A stretch of 64,000 nt of DNA from Allacma fusca (lineage: Eukaryota; Arthropoda; Collembola; Symphypleona; Sminthuridae): positions 51,594,386 through 51,658,385 of the forward strand of contig OX359248.1 in assembly GCA_947179485.1 (NCBI GenBank), in the 5' to 3' direction. The notes below the pieces were generated by a model. It searched no databases. It saw nothing but the letters and a program-made list of their open reading frames with translations, and was not told the origin of the DNA. Positions 1 to 13,435 of this stretch are shown piece by piece; positions within the stretch are counted from its first letter, which is position 1; each line of letters starts with the position of its first letter. Both the position numbers and the translations under genes were made by a program.

Positions 1-493
1 GATAATTGTAACCCAGGAAGGAAAACAAAATCTGGAGGGTTTTTTTTAATGGCAAGGTGTTTGGTAATCGAAATCATGTCCTGTTTCTTTATTTTGTGTG
101 TGTGTGTGTAAAACACATCGGAACAGTTTTCTAGATTTGAAAATACCCTTTTGAAATGAATTGAGATGAGCCCTTGAACCTAAACGTTGTTCGGAGGAGT
201 AAGTGAAAGGAGAAATAATGGAAAAAGAAATTTGGGAGAAAGCTAAAGTGGAAGTAAGTCTTGGCGGAAGTAAAGGGAAAATTGAAGTGAAAAAAACAGA
301 ACCTATTATATACATTTGTGCAGTTGACTAATCCTCATCTCCGTCACGTCCTGCTTCCCAACTCCGCTCTTTTGTGCCAAGGAGAAAGAGACTAGGATGC
401 AATAGGGATCTCAACTACTTGCCACATATGGTCCTAGGAGGTACTTTCTCACTGGAAATTTCCTCAAAGCTCAAATAGTTTTTTTTGGAACAT

Positions 494-516
494 ACACACA
501 CACACACACACACACA
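494..516. repeat. (AC)n microsatellite
   Basis: Uninterrupted AC dinucleotides, about 11 units. Confidence 0.9.
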
Positions 517-862
517 TACGCACACCCATACAACACCAAGTAGATTCAGGTTTTAAGTACGACCATAACCATGACCAAGGGGTTGGTGAGGCAGAAATTT
601 CTCATAAAAATCCACACAGGTCATATGCATAGGGATGTACACTTCGGCACACATACTTCAATTCCACTTGTGTCCCTTGTTTCTGCCTCGACTCTCTTCC
701 CCTCCCGCCCTCACTCTTCCTTTGACAGTCATTCCAGAGAAATTCTTTGCATTCGTTGTAAATATAAAGAAGCAATGCGTAACGACAGAGTTTTTTTCCT
801 CTCCTTAGATTTCTCTGTCTCTCAGTGGGAACGTGTCCTTAGAACAAGTTGAGTCGGGGAAA

Positions 863-886
863 AGAGAGAGAGAGAGAGAGAGAGAG
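863..886. repeat. (AG)n microsatellite
   Basis: Uninterrupted AG dinucleotides, about 12 units. Confidence 0.9.
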
Positions 887-3782
887 CTTTCATCACTTCC
901 ATTTTCACTTCTCACAGTCCCCGACCCATCCCCATTGGGATGCTAAGCAAGGCCCAAATTTCGGATGAAGATCTATTGTAAATTTGTGACTAACGGGAAA
1001 AACGTGTAAGTTGAAAAGCTATTTACCCAAGCAATGTAATGTGTCGGGCTAAGCCACCGCAGATAAGGTTCAGCCCCTTACTATCATATTCTCCGAGATT
1101 CTAAACCATAACTTTCATGGAAGGCTGGGTGTACTGTCGCTAATATTTTATTTCCCATATATAACCTAGCCCCACTTGAAAGAGAGCGTGGCAAAGTGTC
1201 CTTCTCCAGGGTTATTACCATCTATATCTACCTATAGGATGTCAGTACATTGTATTTTAATCCCTCGGGTTTTAGGATGCCAGTCAAATTCTCAACACAT
1301 GTTTGTGTTGACTGCCGTGCGGGCCTTGTCGTTCCATTTTCGTAAGCTTCCCGTATGTAGATGCAGCTTGTAAGTTGGGGCTGACTAAGCTCCCGAAATA
1401 CTATATCCCACAAAAGCCAAGCAGTTACGTGGTCATTATAATTGTTCTTCAGGAATCATCAAATATTTACTCCTCGGCTTTCCCCCGCCTTACAAGCTTT
1501 CACAATTAAACTAAGACGTTTCTGTAGTGGTTATTCCTGTAGTGGGGGGAAGTGTCCCGAGACGTAAGGAGTACATACCTGTTCTAACAATCTATTATCA
1601 TTAGGATATAAACTCCCGCCCACGGACCTAGGTACGGATATCTACATTCCGCTTTCCAAGACTTCTAATGGCCTTCACCGCAAAACACAATAACAAGATT
1701 TGGAGTTACGATCAACGTAATTAGATGCATGGGAATGGGACAGCTCTCTGGGTCTGACCTGAGATGGAATTAATCCAGTGGACTTTGACTAATTTCAGGA
1801 AACCTCCGTGCTTTCTCCGACTCCAACTTTGGTTGGGCTTGAAACATGCTGTCCCGGGTGGAACATTCAGTCATTTGCAGGCTAATTAGTCAATGGCCAT
1901 TAAATTATGGAACATTCCTGGAATCTGTGTATTTTGGAGGGAGACTCTTCCCCAACCCTAATTACTAGCAGGGCTTGGAGATTCCGAGATTAAACCAATG
2001 CTTACAAATCCACTAATTCTACCCGAGCATTTCCCTACACTAAGGAGGAAGGACGTGGCGGAGGAACCACCCAGTCTTGGGGCAGTTATAGGGAAGAATA
2101 TGCTAATTGTCGTAGGTAAATGCAATTTATAGCCAGCAGTTACGGAATCCCAAATACCTGGATGGCATTCAAATGTTAGCTTTTATTATTGGGACTAACA
2201 TCCAATACAATATTGAAAAATGAGGAATTTAGTCCGACGTTTTATACTAGACTAGTTCAGGAGCATCACCTTTCCTTTTAGAAAAGCTGTGACTCCAGGG
2301 AATCCTTAGGGGCGGCTGAGAAAAATCAATAATTGCGTATGTACATTAAATATAATTAAAATATCCTCAAAGTCCACTCTCACTATCCAAGCACCCCTGG
2401 AGGGAAATTGGACTCTTTTAATGACCTCAAATGACGCCGAGAAAAAATAATTGTGGGGGATGAGATTATGCCCAAATAGTATTCCTTTTTAGAGAATGCT
2501 CCGATTAGGGGATCACTCACATAGCAAGAGTGAACTTTGTAGGAGGTTTGAATACCCACAGGTTTACTGCTTACGACATAATCTCATTCTATGCATATAA
2601 TTATGCTTCATATTTGAGTAGATACCTGACTTGGCCAAGTCTAGATTGCCCTTCCACTTGATTGTACGGGTGAGGAGAATGCAGGCGTGCTTATTCTGTT
2701 TATCTATCTTTAAATTCCTACTCATTGAAAACTAACTCTACTGCTTGATCCTACTTGGTTGTCAACTATACAGGCAGAAAAAAAATATGTCCGAAAACAT
2801 GCCTCGAGGATAATGAGATGTGAATCGAAAATACACATGACTGTGCTCAACAGTTGAAATGAAATGCTGCCAGCATGATAGCATAATTTATTTACATGGA
2901 AGGAGGAAGTGAAGATAGCCAGGGACGTGTGAAACACATTAGGAAGGATGGGGAAAGTACTTTTACCGAAGGAGGGTTTCCTACACTCCATATATTTTCT
3001 TTTTGTACAGTGCACTCCATTTTATACAATCCCTCTCATGAGAGTATATTTTCACATTGGAGCCAAAATCTCTTGGACACTCCCCAATGAACCCTACTCT
3101 AATTACTCTCCTTACAAGGGAATGTGAATTATAATACCGAGAGCTAAATTTTAATCCTAGTATATTGAGGGCTGTTATATTAAGAGTGTACTGTCTTTCC
3201 CCACTACCGGTGTACTCCCCATTGACTTGATGCTACAGTCTCCAATATCATGCATACAAAATGTACAGTATACCCTTGCTATGAGGGAGGCCCCAGTGAG
3301 AACATATTTCCCACATGGGGAAATAGGCACTTTCTACGCTACCATAATGTAAATTTTTGCCTTTGTAACAGAATGCCATTATAACCCCGAATTTGGCTCT
3401 CATCCTCGTATAAAGTGAAAGCACTGTAGCGTACATTGATAACAGGAAGGCCCTACTTCAAAAATATTCAAATGACATATTTGGATCGAGTGCGAATACA
3501 GATACTACGTTGGAGACTACCTTGTGACATCCAGAGTCCGTGGTAATAGTAGGGAATGAAATGATCTAAGCATATTATATTATTTGTATATGTACGTATG
3601 TATAGACTCGGCTCGTAGGAGAGAAAGTAAAGAAAATGTAAAAGAGCATAAAATCATTGACTTGCTTGCTAGAATGAATTTCAATTTGGGGAAGGGGCCT
3701 TCCACCAAGCTCAACTTTCCCACTACTTTCCCCCACTTTCTCCACACTAAATTTTATTTTATCTCCTTCTCCCCCTTATTAG

Positions 3783-3835
3783 AAACTTTCTCCGAGATAG
3801 AGTACTATATGGAACTAGAAGGGGAAGAATGGAGT
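3783..3835 (+). CDS. Candidate short internal exon, unknown gene
   Basis: A strong pyrimidine-rich acceptor (CTCCTTCTCCCCCTTATTAG) ends at 3782 and a perfect donor GTAAGT starts at 3836. The 53 bases between are open in the frame TFSEIEYYMELEGEEWS. Splice signals are good but there is no homology I recognise and no linked exon. Confidence 0.2.
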
Positions 3836-4892
3836 GTAAGTTGAACTTGAATTGGTCATAAGGACCATGGAAGTTATACGGACTTGACAGTATCATCTTG
3901 CACCCAAGCTTTCTCCCTTACTCCGCATCTCTCCCGCTGCATCATAATGCTCAGGGCCTGCATGACATCTACTCCAGAGAAAATGATTTAAATTGATTTT
4001 TACGGGGTCTGCATATATTCTCACTACATAAAATCCTGATTGGCTCTAGATTAGCTACACTGTATACTCTCCCCATATGAATTCTACACCTACACACTTT
4101 CACTGAGAGAGAGGAAACTTCCACCATTGAACTCTCAATCTTTCCACTACTCTCATTTTTTTTATATTAAACTTTTCTCCCATGATTCATGAAAAATAGG
4201 TCAGGCAATTTTTTTCTTCTCTATATCTCCCAAAAATAAGGATGAATGAAAATTAGTTCGGAGGGAATGTAGCAATTCTATTACACGTGAGAGTTTTTTG
4301 ATTGTTTTCGCCTGGTTTTTTTTTCAAACCCCTCACAATATGTTTTCTCTGAACTATAGATATGTATATTTGCATGTTATCAATATTTAACTTTCACTCG
4401 AAGAGTTCCTATAATTTAACTTTTACTCAACTCTTTAACTTTCCCCTATCAACTTTTGAAAAATAATTTCCTTCCCTATTCAATTTGTCCCAATTTCATC
4501 CTTGTGGTTCAGATCGTACATTCCTTTTTGCAACTATATTTCCAGGGAAAATCTCACAGTCCCTTTATTCCCTATGAATGGAAGTTGTGTAAGTAATAAA
4601 TGGATATGTTTTCCGGAGATACAATTTGTTACGCATAAGTTACTCACACATTAAAAAATAATTATTATGAGAACTCCTCGGGAAACTTATTTCAGATGGG
4701 ATGGGAAGGGAGGGGGAATTCTCATGGTTTTGGTACTGGGTACATATTTAATTACTGTATGGTTTATCACATGGGACGTAACTATCACTCAAACGAAAAT
4801 TCCACTAGGGGACTTGTCATCACTCCGTAACGCTCCGGATCTTCACGTTTCTCATCTTTCCTCTCCACCACTAATGACAGTAACTATACAAG

Positions 4893-4972
4893 ATGACTTG
4901 GCTGCTCCTGACAGTCTCGGCCTTGGTGGTACTCCCAAAAGTCCAACGAACAAACTTTGAGTTAATGAAGAG
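4893..4972 (+). CDS. Candidate first exon of an unknown secreted or membrane protein
   Basis: ATG at 4893 opens MTWLLLTVSALVVLPK and about ten further residues, with a short N-region and an 11-residue hydrophobic core typical of a signal peptide, then reaches a splice donor (AG before GTAATT at 4973) in phase 2. An in-frame stop at 4881-4883 lies just upstream. The stretch is richer in G and C than its surroundings. A longer frame on the same strand (4667-4960) overlaps it and looks like chance. I could not identify the following exon, so this could be coincidence. Confidence 0.25.
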
Positions 4973-7049
4973 GTAATTTTTTAAAATTTGTGCGCATATT
5001 CAATTTCCCCCGTACCAATTTCCATATGGTAAGTTTTGGAAGAAAAACTTTCTAAGAGCTTTCATCTCTCCTCTCCACACACACACACACAGTGTTTCCC
5101 TCCAGTGACATTCCAAATTTGAAGGATTTCAACGAAACTCATCTGCACCTTCTGTCTTTGATGAAAATTACCACTTACTTCAAAGAATCCCCTTCACCTG
5201 TGTAACCCTCCACCATACGAGGAGGAACTTCACACTCAAAATGACTTTTAGTCTTAGAGCCTTCCATCCCTCTGTGATAAGGAACTGAGGAGGGAGGTCA
5301 ATTTGTCGACGTTGAAATAATTTCATGATTTAATTTGTTGATTGTACACCTTCCCTAATGCTCAGTCAGTCCCCTAATCAACCTCCTGGAAAAATCCTCC
5401 CGGAAGGAACTGAGCCTAATATTTCAGTACTCTCTAATTAAATCATTTCCTTGGAAATAATTCCTGAATTGTCAATAAATGTAAGTTTGTCAACGGCACC
5501 CGCCGTCCTCCTCTCATTTCAGGAACAAATGAATGGAAAAAACTATTTGAATCAGTCACTAAAATTCGAATGTCCCACTTACAAATTAAAATTAATTAAC
5601 GGAAATTTACAGTAATTGGAATTTATAATTGCCATTTCCGTTAAATCCAAAACTTGGGAATTTTATTCGTAATTAGTTCATTAGGAGCGTAGAGTTGATG
5701 GACTATGAAGATAATTCTCATATCCGTAATTCCTATTCCAATTTTATACACACACACACACAGTATTGCGGCACTTTTTAATTAAAACCCGGGCATTGTT
5801 TGAGGACGTATGTACGTAGTCATAATGCTCATTCATACATGTCCGTATGCTCTAAATTGACTCCGAATAAAAAAAAATTGTAGATACTCCCGAAAGGAAT
5901 CCCGTTTTTTTAAGAAGTGTCTAATCAAAAACATGGGGAACAGTCTCTGATTTTACAAGTGCACATTTGAATGTTGTGAGATTACCTTTGGGAGTAGTTT
6001 TTTTCTGTCCATAGGATTTGTAGGGAACGTTTGAAATATTAAAAAATTGGAACACCTGAGCAAGAATTTCCAGGGATTTAGAGCTTCCCTTTGTAGTGGA
6101 ATCCTAGATTTCCATGAAGATGGATTTCTTCAGTTATTAGTATAATCAAAGAAGAATTCAAAGTGAGAAAAAAAATTTCAAAGGAAGAAAATTATTTAGC
6201 ATTTTCCCCTCTTGAGCAGAAACTATTCCATCGGCCTTCAAAAAAGGAAGCAGAGGACTCCACTCACGAAAAAGGAGGAACGGGAGGGAAACAAAAGACA
6301 GGAAAAGGTTGGATCTCGCCTGGGAAAAATCCTCCTCACAAATTGAGAACTTGGCAGGAGAGAAAGGAAGAGGGAAAAAATGAGAAGGAATATCACTTAT
6401 TGCTGTTATAAAATAAAGAAAGCGTAGACAGCTAATGGATAAAAAAAACAACAAGTGGATGAAGAAAGAAAAGCAGCTTCCTTGACTGGAATGACAGAAT
6501 GTCTGAGCAGGGGAGAAGAGAAGACCTCCCCATGAATATGTATGTTCTGTATGTATACCAATGAAATCATATACATAAAATATATTTATCTAGGTCTATA
6601 ATTGCATACGTACATTCTCCCGATTCCTTCTCCACTCACACAAAAGTGTCAGAGCGCGGAGTGAAAAAACGTGCTAAATATTTCATTTAAAGTGAAGAGT
6701 TTATCTGCCACTTCCAGCACTACTACATACCTTGTCTCACTGAGCCCAAGTTGGCTTTTCAAGTAGTGACTGCTCACATCTAAGAACAAGAGAGTATTTT
6801 CGGGGTCTCAAAAGAATCTCATTGTCTGAGCTGGGGAGACTCTTTTCCCTCATCTAACTTTCATGGCTCTTGGCTCTCAACGTCAATTAAATTCTTCAAG
6901 GGGAATTCTCTAATTGGTACCTTCACATTATCATTGGGATGAGTACCTTGTAGTAACAACATTGATATTTCTAAAGGAGGGGGATCATTTACTAAGTGAA
7001 TTCGAGGTGCTGGAATTTATTGAGGGATTGTAATTTAGGGGGAGATTTT

Positions 7050-7440
7050 TAGTAAAATAATTTATGAAGGAAAAAAATGTTGAGAAGAATTTTATTAAGA
7101 AAACAAAAGTAATTATCATTTATTAAGAAATTACTAGGAGAAATCATTTATTGAGAAATTACTTGGAGGAATCATTTATTAAGAAATTGCAAGGAGGAAT
7201 CATTTAGTAAGAAATTGCAAGGAGGAATCATTTATTAAGAAATTGCTAGGAGGAATCATTTATTAAGAAATTGCTAGGAGGAATCATTTATTGAGAAAAT
7301 TCTAAATAGAATAATTTATAGAGGTAATTTTAAGTAGAATCATTGATTAGGAAAATGTTAAGTAGAATAATTTATAGAGGAAATGTTAAGTAGGATAAAT
7401 TATAAAGGAAATGTTAAGTAGAATAATTTAATAGGAAATA
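7050..7440. repeat. 28-bp tandem repeat array
   Basis: About a dozen contiguous copies of a 28-bp unit, best preserved around 7130-7290 (AATCATTTATTAAGAAATTG then CTAGGAGG) and drifting to a variant with AAGTAGAATAATTTATAGAG on the right. Copies abut without spacers, so it is a minisatellite and not a CRISPR array. Copy boundaries at both ends are blurred. Confidence 0.85.
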
Positions 7441-10400
7441 ATGGGGTCAAAATCTGCCTAATTTTTAAAGTCTCCAGCATTGTCTTGAAATTGGAACATT
7501 GCGAGTTCCTCGACACAATTTCAATTTCCAGACAGGGTCGTAATCCATTTCTGAGGGAAGTCCTTGGCGGCCCAAGAGCTAAATCTAATTTAAGAGGGTT
7601 TCATGCTGTTAGTGTGTGTGTGACTGGGTTGTGAGGGTCGGTGTACTCAAAGAAATGCGTTCCCCCTTTTCCCTCCCTCACTGAGCCGCTCAGGAAGGAT
7701 GTGTTTATTACCCGGCTCTCTCTCTCTGTGTTTTCACTCTAGGATGTTAACATCGTGAGCAATATAAAATTCACTGCTGGAATAGAAATTAAGGCACACA
7801 CACGGGCTTGGAAACCACGAGTGGAATAAGAAAAGTATCTCCTATCGGGACATGTCATATAGTAAAGATATCCATGCACATAGACATCCCTACAAGTCAC
7901 AAATAAGGAATTGGAGAGGAATTCAATTGGCCTGGAGGGCGTTAGCAATAACAGAAAAATCCGTGTGAAGAGGAAACGAGCGTTGAAATGAGAGAGAAGA
8001 GAGAAACAATCGATGCATTATTAAGTTTACATTTCCCAACTTGACCGTCCGTTTGTTAGTTTACTCTTGACTCCGGCCCTTCTCCTTCCTTCCTACAACC
8101 ATACCCACTCAAATCAAAGAGCTGGACGGAATTCATTTCAAAGAACCCCCCTCGTAGTATGTACCGTCTGGGAAAGCATTTTACGACGGCACTCCGGAAC
8201 TTTCTCCCACCATTATCAAGTATGCTAAGTCCCAATGCCTTTCTTCCCAATCGCTCCTTCAAAGTACAATATAAGAGTCGGGGCAAGGAGTGAAAGTGCG
8301 ATTTCTATGTAGTCCCAGCCGTGTACTTTCCTGACGGAAGCATGCACATATAACGGTTTAGTTTACACATGATCGTAAGTAAAGTGAAAGTCCGATTCCT
8401 CCCATACATGAAATTATTACTGAAGGAGGTATTTAGAACGGAGCTCTTCCGACCTACAGTTTTTCTTCAAAGGTCCAAGGATTTTTCCCGACGAAAGAAC
8501 GAGAACACATTACAAAACTGGACTCTACAACTCCCACCTATGTAACTTCCCAAGGTTTCGGAGATAAGGGAAACATCCCTTATATATTTAAGAGGTGCCG
8601 GGGAAAAGCCGAAGGTAGTATCTAATGAAGGAGTAATCTCTAGGGGGAGGGAAAAGGAAACAATGAAAATAGGTTTTTTTTAGCGTACAGCTAGTTGATG
8701 TGAAAGGCAGTGATTTTTCTCCTCTCTCGTGGCACACCTTCAGCAGCTTAACTTCCTGTGAAGGAAACGAAATCTTGAGCCTGATTTCCAATCCCAGGCC
8801 ATGTGGGTAGTTAAACATAGTGATTTGAAAGGAATTCCTCCACATAGTTTCTACGTGTCTCTAATGGGCAGCTCCTTTATCTTCCCTGGTATTATTGTTA
8901 TATTCACTTATAGAGGATTGTATATGTGCGGGAGGCTGACTGGCTTTCTCTCTCTCTCTCTGCACTGCCCAGAAACAAATTACTGGGAGAAAGTTTCCCC
9001 GAAAAGTGTGATGAATCAAGAAATGGGCCGGAACAAAAGCTACTTTTTGAAAAGACCCGTTCAACTCTGACTCCTGTCAACTTGAGTTCCTTGGCAGATA
9101 AAAAAATTTGTGGGGGAACATAACTAACGTGGTTCTTTCCGTTTAGTGGTAAATGGTACTTACAGTTCACTCTCCTTACAAGAGCAGCCCTCAAATGAGC
9201 AAACTTTAGTCTTGGTAATCCGCAAGGTGAAAAATTACCATTGTGGTGGGAAGGGATGTATTCAAATGATTTTACCACAAGCGTTTTTAAACCCAAGGCC
9301 CTCATAATGAGACTACACTGTACTTTACACTTGTACTAAGCATGGGGAAAAGGTACTTTGTGTTTGTAAGGTGAAAGTACCAAATTATTTGTAATTATTT
9401 GTGCTTTCCTCTGTGGGAGGTAGGAAAGTGCATTTAGGATCCTGACATTAATGGCCTGACTCTGTATAAAGTTTCGCTCAAATTGAGCAGTCTTTGTTAT
9501 ACACAGTGTACTGTCCCTGTAACACACACACACAAGAGAACTTTCTCCGAGGGAGCAAAAATATTTATACCCCTTCACCCCAATATTTATTTTATTTGTA
9601 ACCAGAGCATGTCATTACTGGGTTAGGAATGTGGTACATTTATAGACCGTCCCACAAAGTAAGCACTGTATAAGACTGCAAATGGGAAAAAGAGATAAGG
9701 TCCAATGATGGCTAACAGTTCCTAAAAAATAGATAGTAAATTAACCCAAGCCCAGTAAAGATATAGTGGAGGAGCTAAATAAAATAAGCGTACTCACGCC
9801 CAATGCATTAAGTCAAAGAGCCCTTGACAGATTATACGGGAGAGATAATTTCATTCTATAGATACATATAGATACATACGTCAGCCAAAATAAATAGAAA
9901 TTCATTGTGGGCGTAAAGTATGAGCTCCTTGAGAAAAAATGCAATAAATACTTTCCCCTTCCCTCGCCCAATACCTTCCATCTTATGTAGTTCCTCATGA
10001 CTGAGTCCTCATAGGTACACAGGGCACGTGTGAGGGAAATAAATTCTAGGAAGTATTTTGACAGAAATAATCGCAAGTGAAAGACCATCCAGATGCAATG
10101 GCAGAGGGTGAACGAGGATGGACAACTTCAGGAGTAGATCATTTCTCAAAAGGTGTAGAGAGAAAGCGGGAAATAACTCTCTGGCTCTAATTCTCCAATA
10201 TAGAATTTCTCCCCGGCTCCTCCACCGACTCATCGCAAATGAATTGTGAGGGCATTAGCTCATCCTCTCTCGTCATCACATGGATTCCAAGAGGGCCTGC
10301 TCCAAGAGATACTAGAGATATGCTGTGAAGGAGAATATGGCAGGAATTTATCTCCCGTCCTGACAACTTCCCCCGGAGCACTTTAATTCAAACAATGTCT

Positions 10401-10857
10401 ATGATACTGGAACAAGATTAGGTTTCATCATTGAAATATTAATTGATTTATGTAGTTGTCTCTTGTTTCAAGCCCTGGCTCCGAAAACCTAGAAGATACC
10501 TTGGATCTATATCTAGGACAGTGTAATGAGCCAGGATCAATTCCTCTTCTATATTCATACCCGTGCTCTTGCATTTTACACTTGATCACTGTCTCCCCCA
10601 ATGAATCACCCTCATCCAGTAGGGGATCATTTTAATTTGGATTAATTCTACAGCACAAGTACCTCTTCCCAGAATTGCTCTACAGGAGCCACACATCCAC
10701 CTTTCGGCACTTCAGACTTTCCCGAATTTGGATTTGGAGTGCCGGAGCTATTTCTGTTTAGAGCCCTTTAGCAACGTATATCATTGTTATTCAAAATTAA
10801 TCTCCTTTTGTCAACTTGAACACATGTACGTTTTATTTTTTACCCTGGAATATAATC

Positions 10858-10929
10858 ATTTGTCAACAAGTTTTTCAAAGCCCGTTACATTGGATTTGTC
10901 AACAAGTTTTTCAAAATATTTACATTCAT
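10858..10929. repeat. Two-copy 36-bp tandem duplication
   Basis: TTTGTCAACAAGTTTTTCAA occurs at 10859-10878 and again at 10895-10914, with partly similar bases up to TTACATT after each. It looks like a local duplication. Confidence 0.7.
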
Positions 10930-13386
10930 ACTCCTCACAGTTTGTTTCTCTTTATCTGATTGCCACATTTCCATTTCTCTGTTCCCCACTAACTAAATCC
11001 TACGGAGGACTTGCACACAATTAAATCCAGAAATTGCAAATGTATTCACAAATTCAGGAGTGATCAAAGCGGCTGCATCAATACGGCATGTATTTCTCAC
11101 TTGTAGATCCGACTACGTGCATAATCCTTTTTTAAATTTATTTTCCACACACCTGCACACATTTTCTGACAGGAATAAAATAGCAGCCTTTCCCCAAGTC
11201 CCAGTATTGATTTGAAATAACAACAGGAATTGTGCATATTTTCCCAGGGAAATTGTCAAGTTGTGTGCTCAACGGGCGATATTAAAACTTGTATTATTTC
11301 CCCTGAGTCTACATAATAAGAGTGCATCTACATGAATGCCTGCAACACACGAAGTAAAATTATATCAATTTTAGTGGAAACATCCTTCAAAACAGAAAAT
11401 CATATCGAAACTGAATGTTGCTCAGGGATTGTCCAAGCAAATAAAATAAAACTTGTGATCTGGAAGTTAAACAATTCCTCCTGAGTTTTAAAGCTACTAT
11501 GTCAAAACAATATTTGTAGAGCATTCAAATCAATTTTGAAAGTATGCACTGTATGGATATTCTCCCAGCTGAGAATATTCTTCAACAAATACATTTCACG
11601 GGTAGAGGAATAAACATAATAGTAAAGACTTTATGTACTGAGCATGGGAATAAAGACAGATTCCAATGAAAGTACCTGTTTTTGTACTGTTAGTAAATTT
11701 AATAATTGTATTTACTCATTGTTTGTTTGACCAGGAAAAATGTCGCAATCAGCTGTCATGACTGTAGCTCCCCAAGCAATTTGACTCCTTGGGAATGACT
11801 TATGGTGTATTCCGGATCCAAGGAATTTGAAAACAAATAAAGGGGTTGGAAACTAGCGTGTGTACTATTTACCGGAGGTTTCCAGCCTCATATAGATAGA
11901 TACATCATTAGAGAGAAAACTCTGAATAGAGTCATAAATTGTGAGGAGCGTGTCATTACTGGGAAATATGATTGTAAATAACATAAACACTGTGTTTACG
12001 TCTCTTAGCAAATCTAGCAGGCTGACTGAATTCAATACAGTTCCCGGTCTATTGACGGGAACAAATTGAGCACCTCAAGCTTTGCTGACTATGATGGAGC
12101 TAGGGCTCTGATGTATTGAAACGAATCTGGGAAGTATAATTAATTTGGTTAGGTTTCAGGAACACAACAGACCCGGCACAATGAGCAACCCACTCTCTGA
12201 CCTATGGACCATGAAACCTGGTAATAATACGTAAACATCCTACAGATGTAAGTCAACATCCCTTCTCTAAAATTTGAATATCATACTCCCTGACTTTAAA
12301 CAGAATTATTCATATAAATAATCCCCCTAATCTTGACACAGGTAGGTGTGAGGGAGTTGAGCTTCAAATTTACACATGTCCAATCATATCTACACCTGTC
12401 ATCCACTTTCCTCCAGTCATGTCACTCCTTCCAGAAGTCTTTAGAAACAGATGAGCAATTTCTCATTGAAATGAAAGGCTAACGTCGTACTTCCTAGTCT
12501 TGGAAGCCTTTCAGATTTGAAGGAGGTGCTCAAGAGAAAAATCTCATTTCCGTCTTTCTCAAGGAAATTAAGTATTTTATTTTGTTCTTACCCTCATTAC
12601 TAAACTTTCCTCATCTTCCGGCCCTTACGGATTAATCATTTTCATAATCGTGTTCACACTACTACATATGTACATACTCAACAGCAATTCTTAAATCTTC
12701 AATGATTACTCAAAAGTTTGGCTTAAGTAATTTCCGTTCAGTAGAATACTAATCTTCAGCTACCTGTCGTAATTAACTATTTTATATAAAAAAAATAATA
12801 GAATAAGAGGAGTTGCACTATATTTCTTGGAAGATTGAGAGGGCTGATAAAATCATATGTGAATTTCTTTTACGAAAGATAATATCGAAGGTAAAAATAG
12901 TGTAAAAGTACAGAATGTTCCTTTTCGAAGTAATTATTTTTAGAGGGGAGTCAGCATGTGAGTATAAAAGGCACAATCAGAGGACAGGATTTGAGTAGAA
13001 ATCCGAATTTTTTAAGATCAGAGGATAATGAAATGTTTTCTTATCGGAGGGAGAGATCACTTCCAGAGTTTTCATTTGTCTTCTGGTTATCTGGATGAGG
13101 AAGTGTTGGAGAGGGGGAGATATCCCTGTCGTATTTTCTTATTATCAAATAAACTTTTTATGAAGGAACCACTCGTTAACACATCCCTCCAGCCTGGTGT
13201 CCTCCAAAGTCCCAGGGATAATGTCCCTGTATCGTAATAGCCCTTATAGTAGTACTGTCCTCGTAAAGTTTGACACGGAACAATTCCTGAATGTTCACGT
13301 ATACTTGTGCCATTAAAATTTTTATCCCCCGTGAAGTCATTGTGCTGACGATGATACTCCTCAGAAATCCTTATAGTCAAGAGGAG

Positions 13387-13394
<8 letters not shown>

Positions 13395-13431
<37 letters not shown>
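13395..13431. repeat. (AG)n microsatellite
   Basis: About 18 AG units. On the minus strand it produces the Leu-Ser run of a 139-codon open frame (13087-13506), which is therefore an artefact. Confidence 0.92.

Positions 13432-13435
<4 letters not shown>

Larger units (their letters stand above)
1..7049. other. Non-coding DNA, no recognised gene
   Basis: AT-rich sequence with many TTCCC/GGGAA and CTCC/GGAG words, microsatellites at 494 and 863, and two orphan exon candidates (3783, 4893). Clusters of TAATTA-type words occur at about 1880-2000 and 5430-5680. Short ORFs here have no recognisable domain. Confidence 0.6.

Noticed and set aside
4667-4960. 97-codon + strand frame with a hydrophobic stretch
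   Set aside because: It overlaps the better supported signal-peptide exon in another frame, ends without a splice site, and has no recognisable domain.
8904-9305. 133-codon minus-strand open frame
   Set aside because: Overlapping frames are open on both strands, it ends in an AG-rich tract (RERESQ), and no family resemblance is visible.
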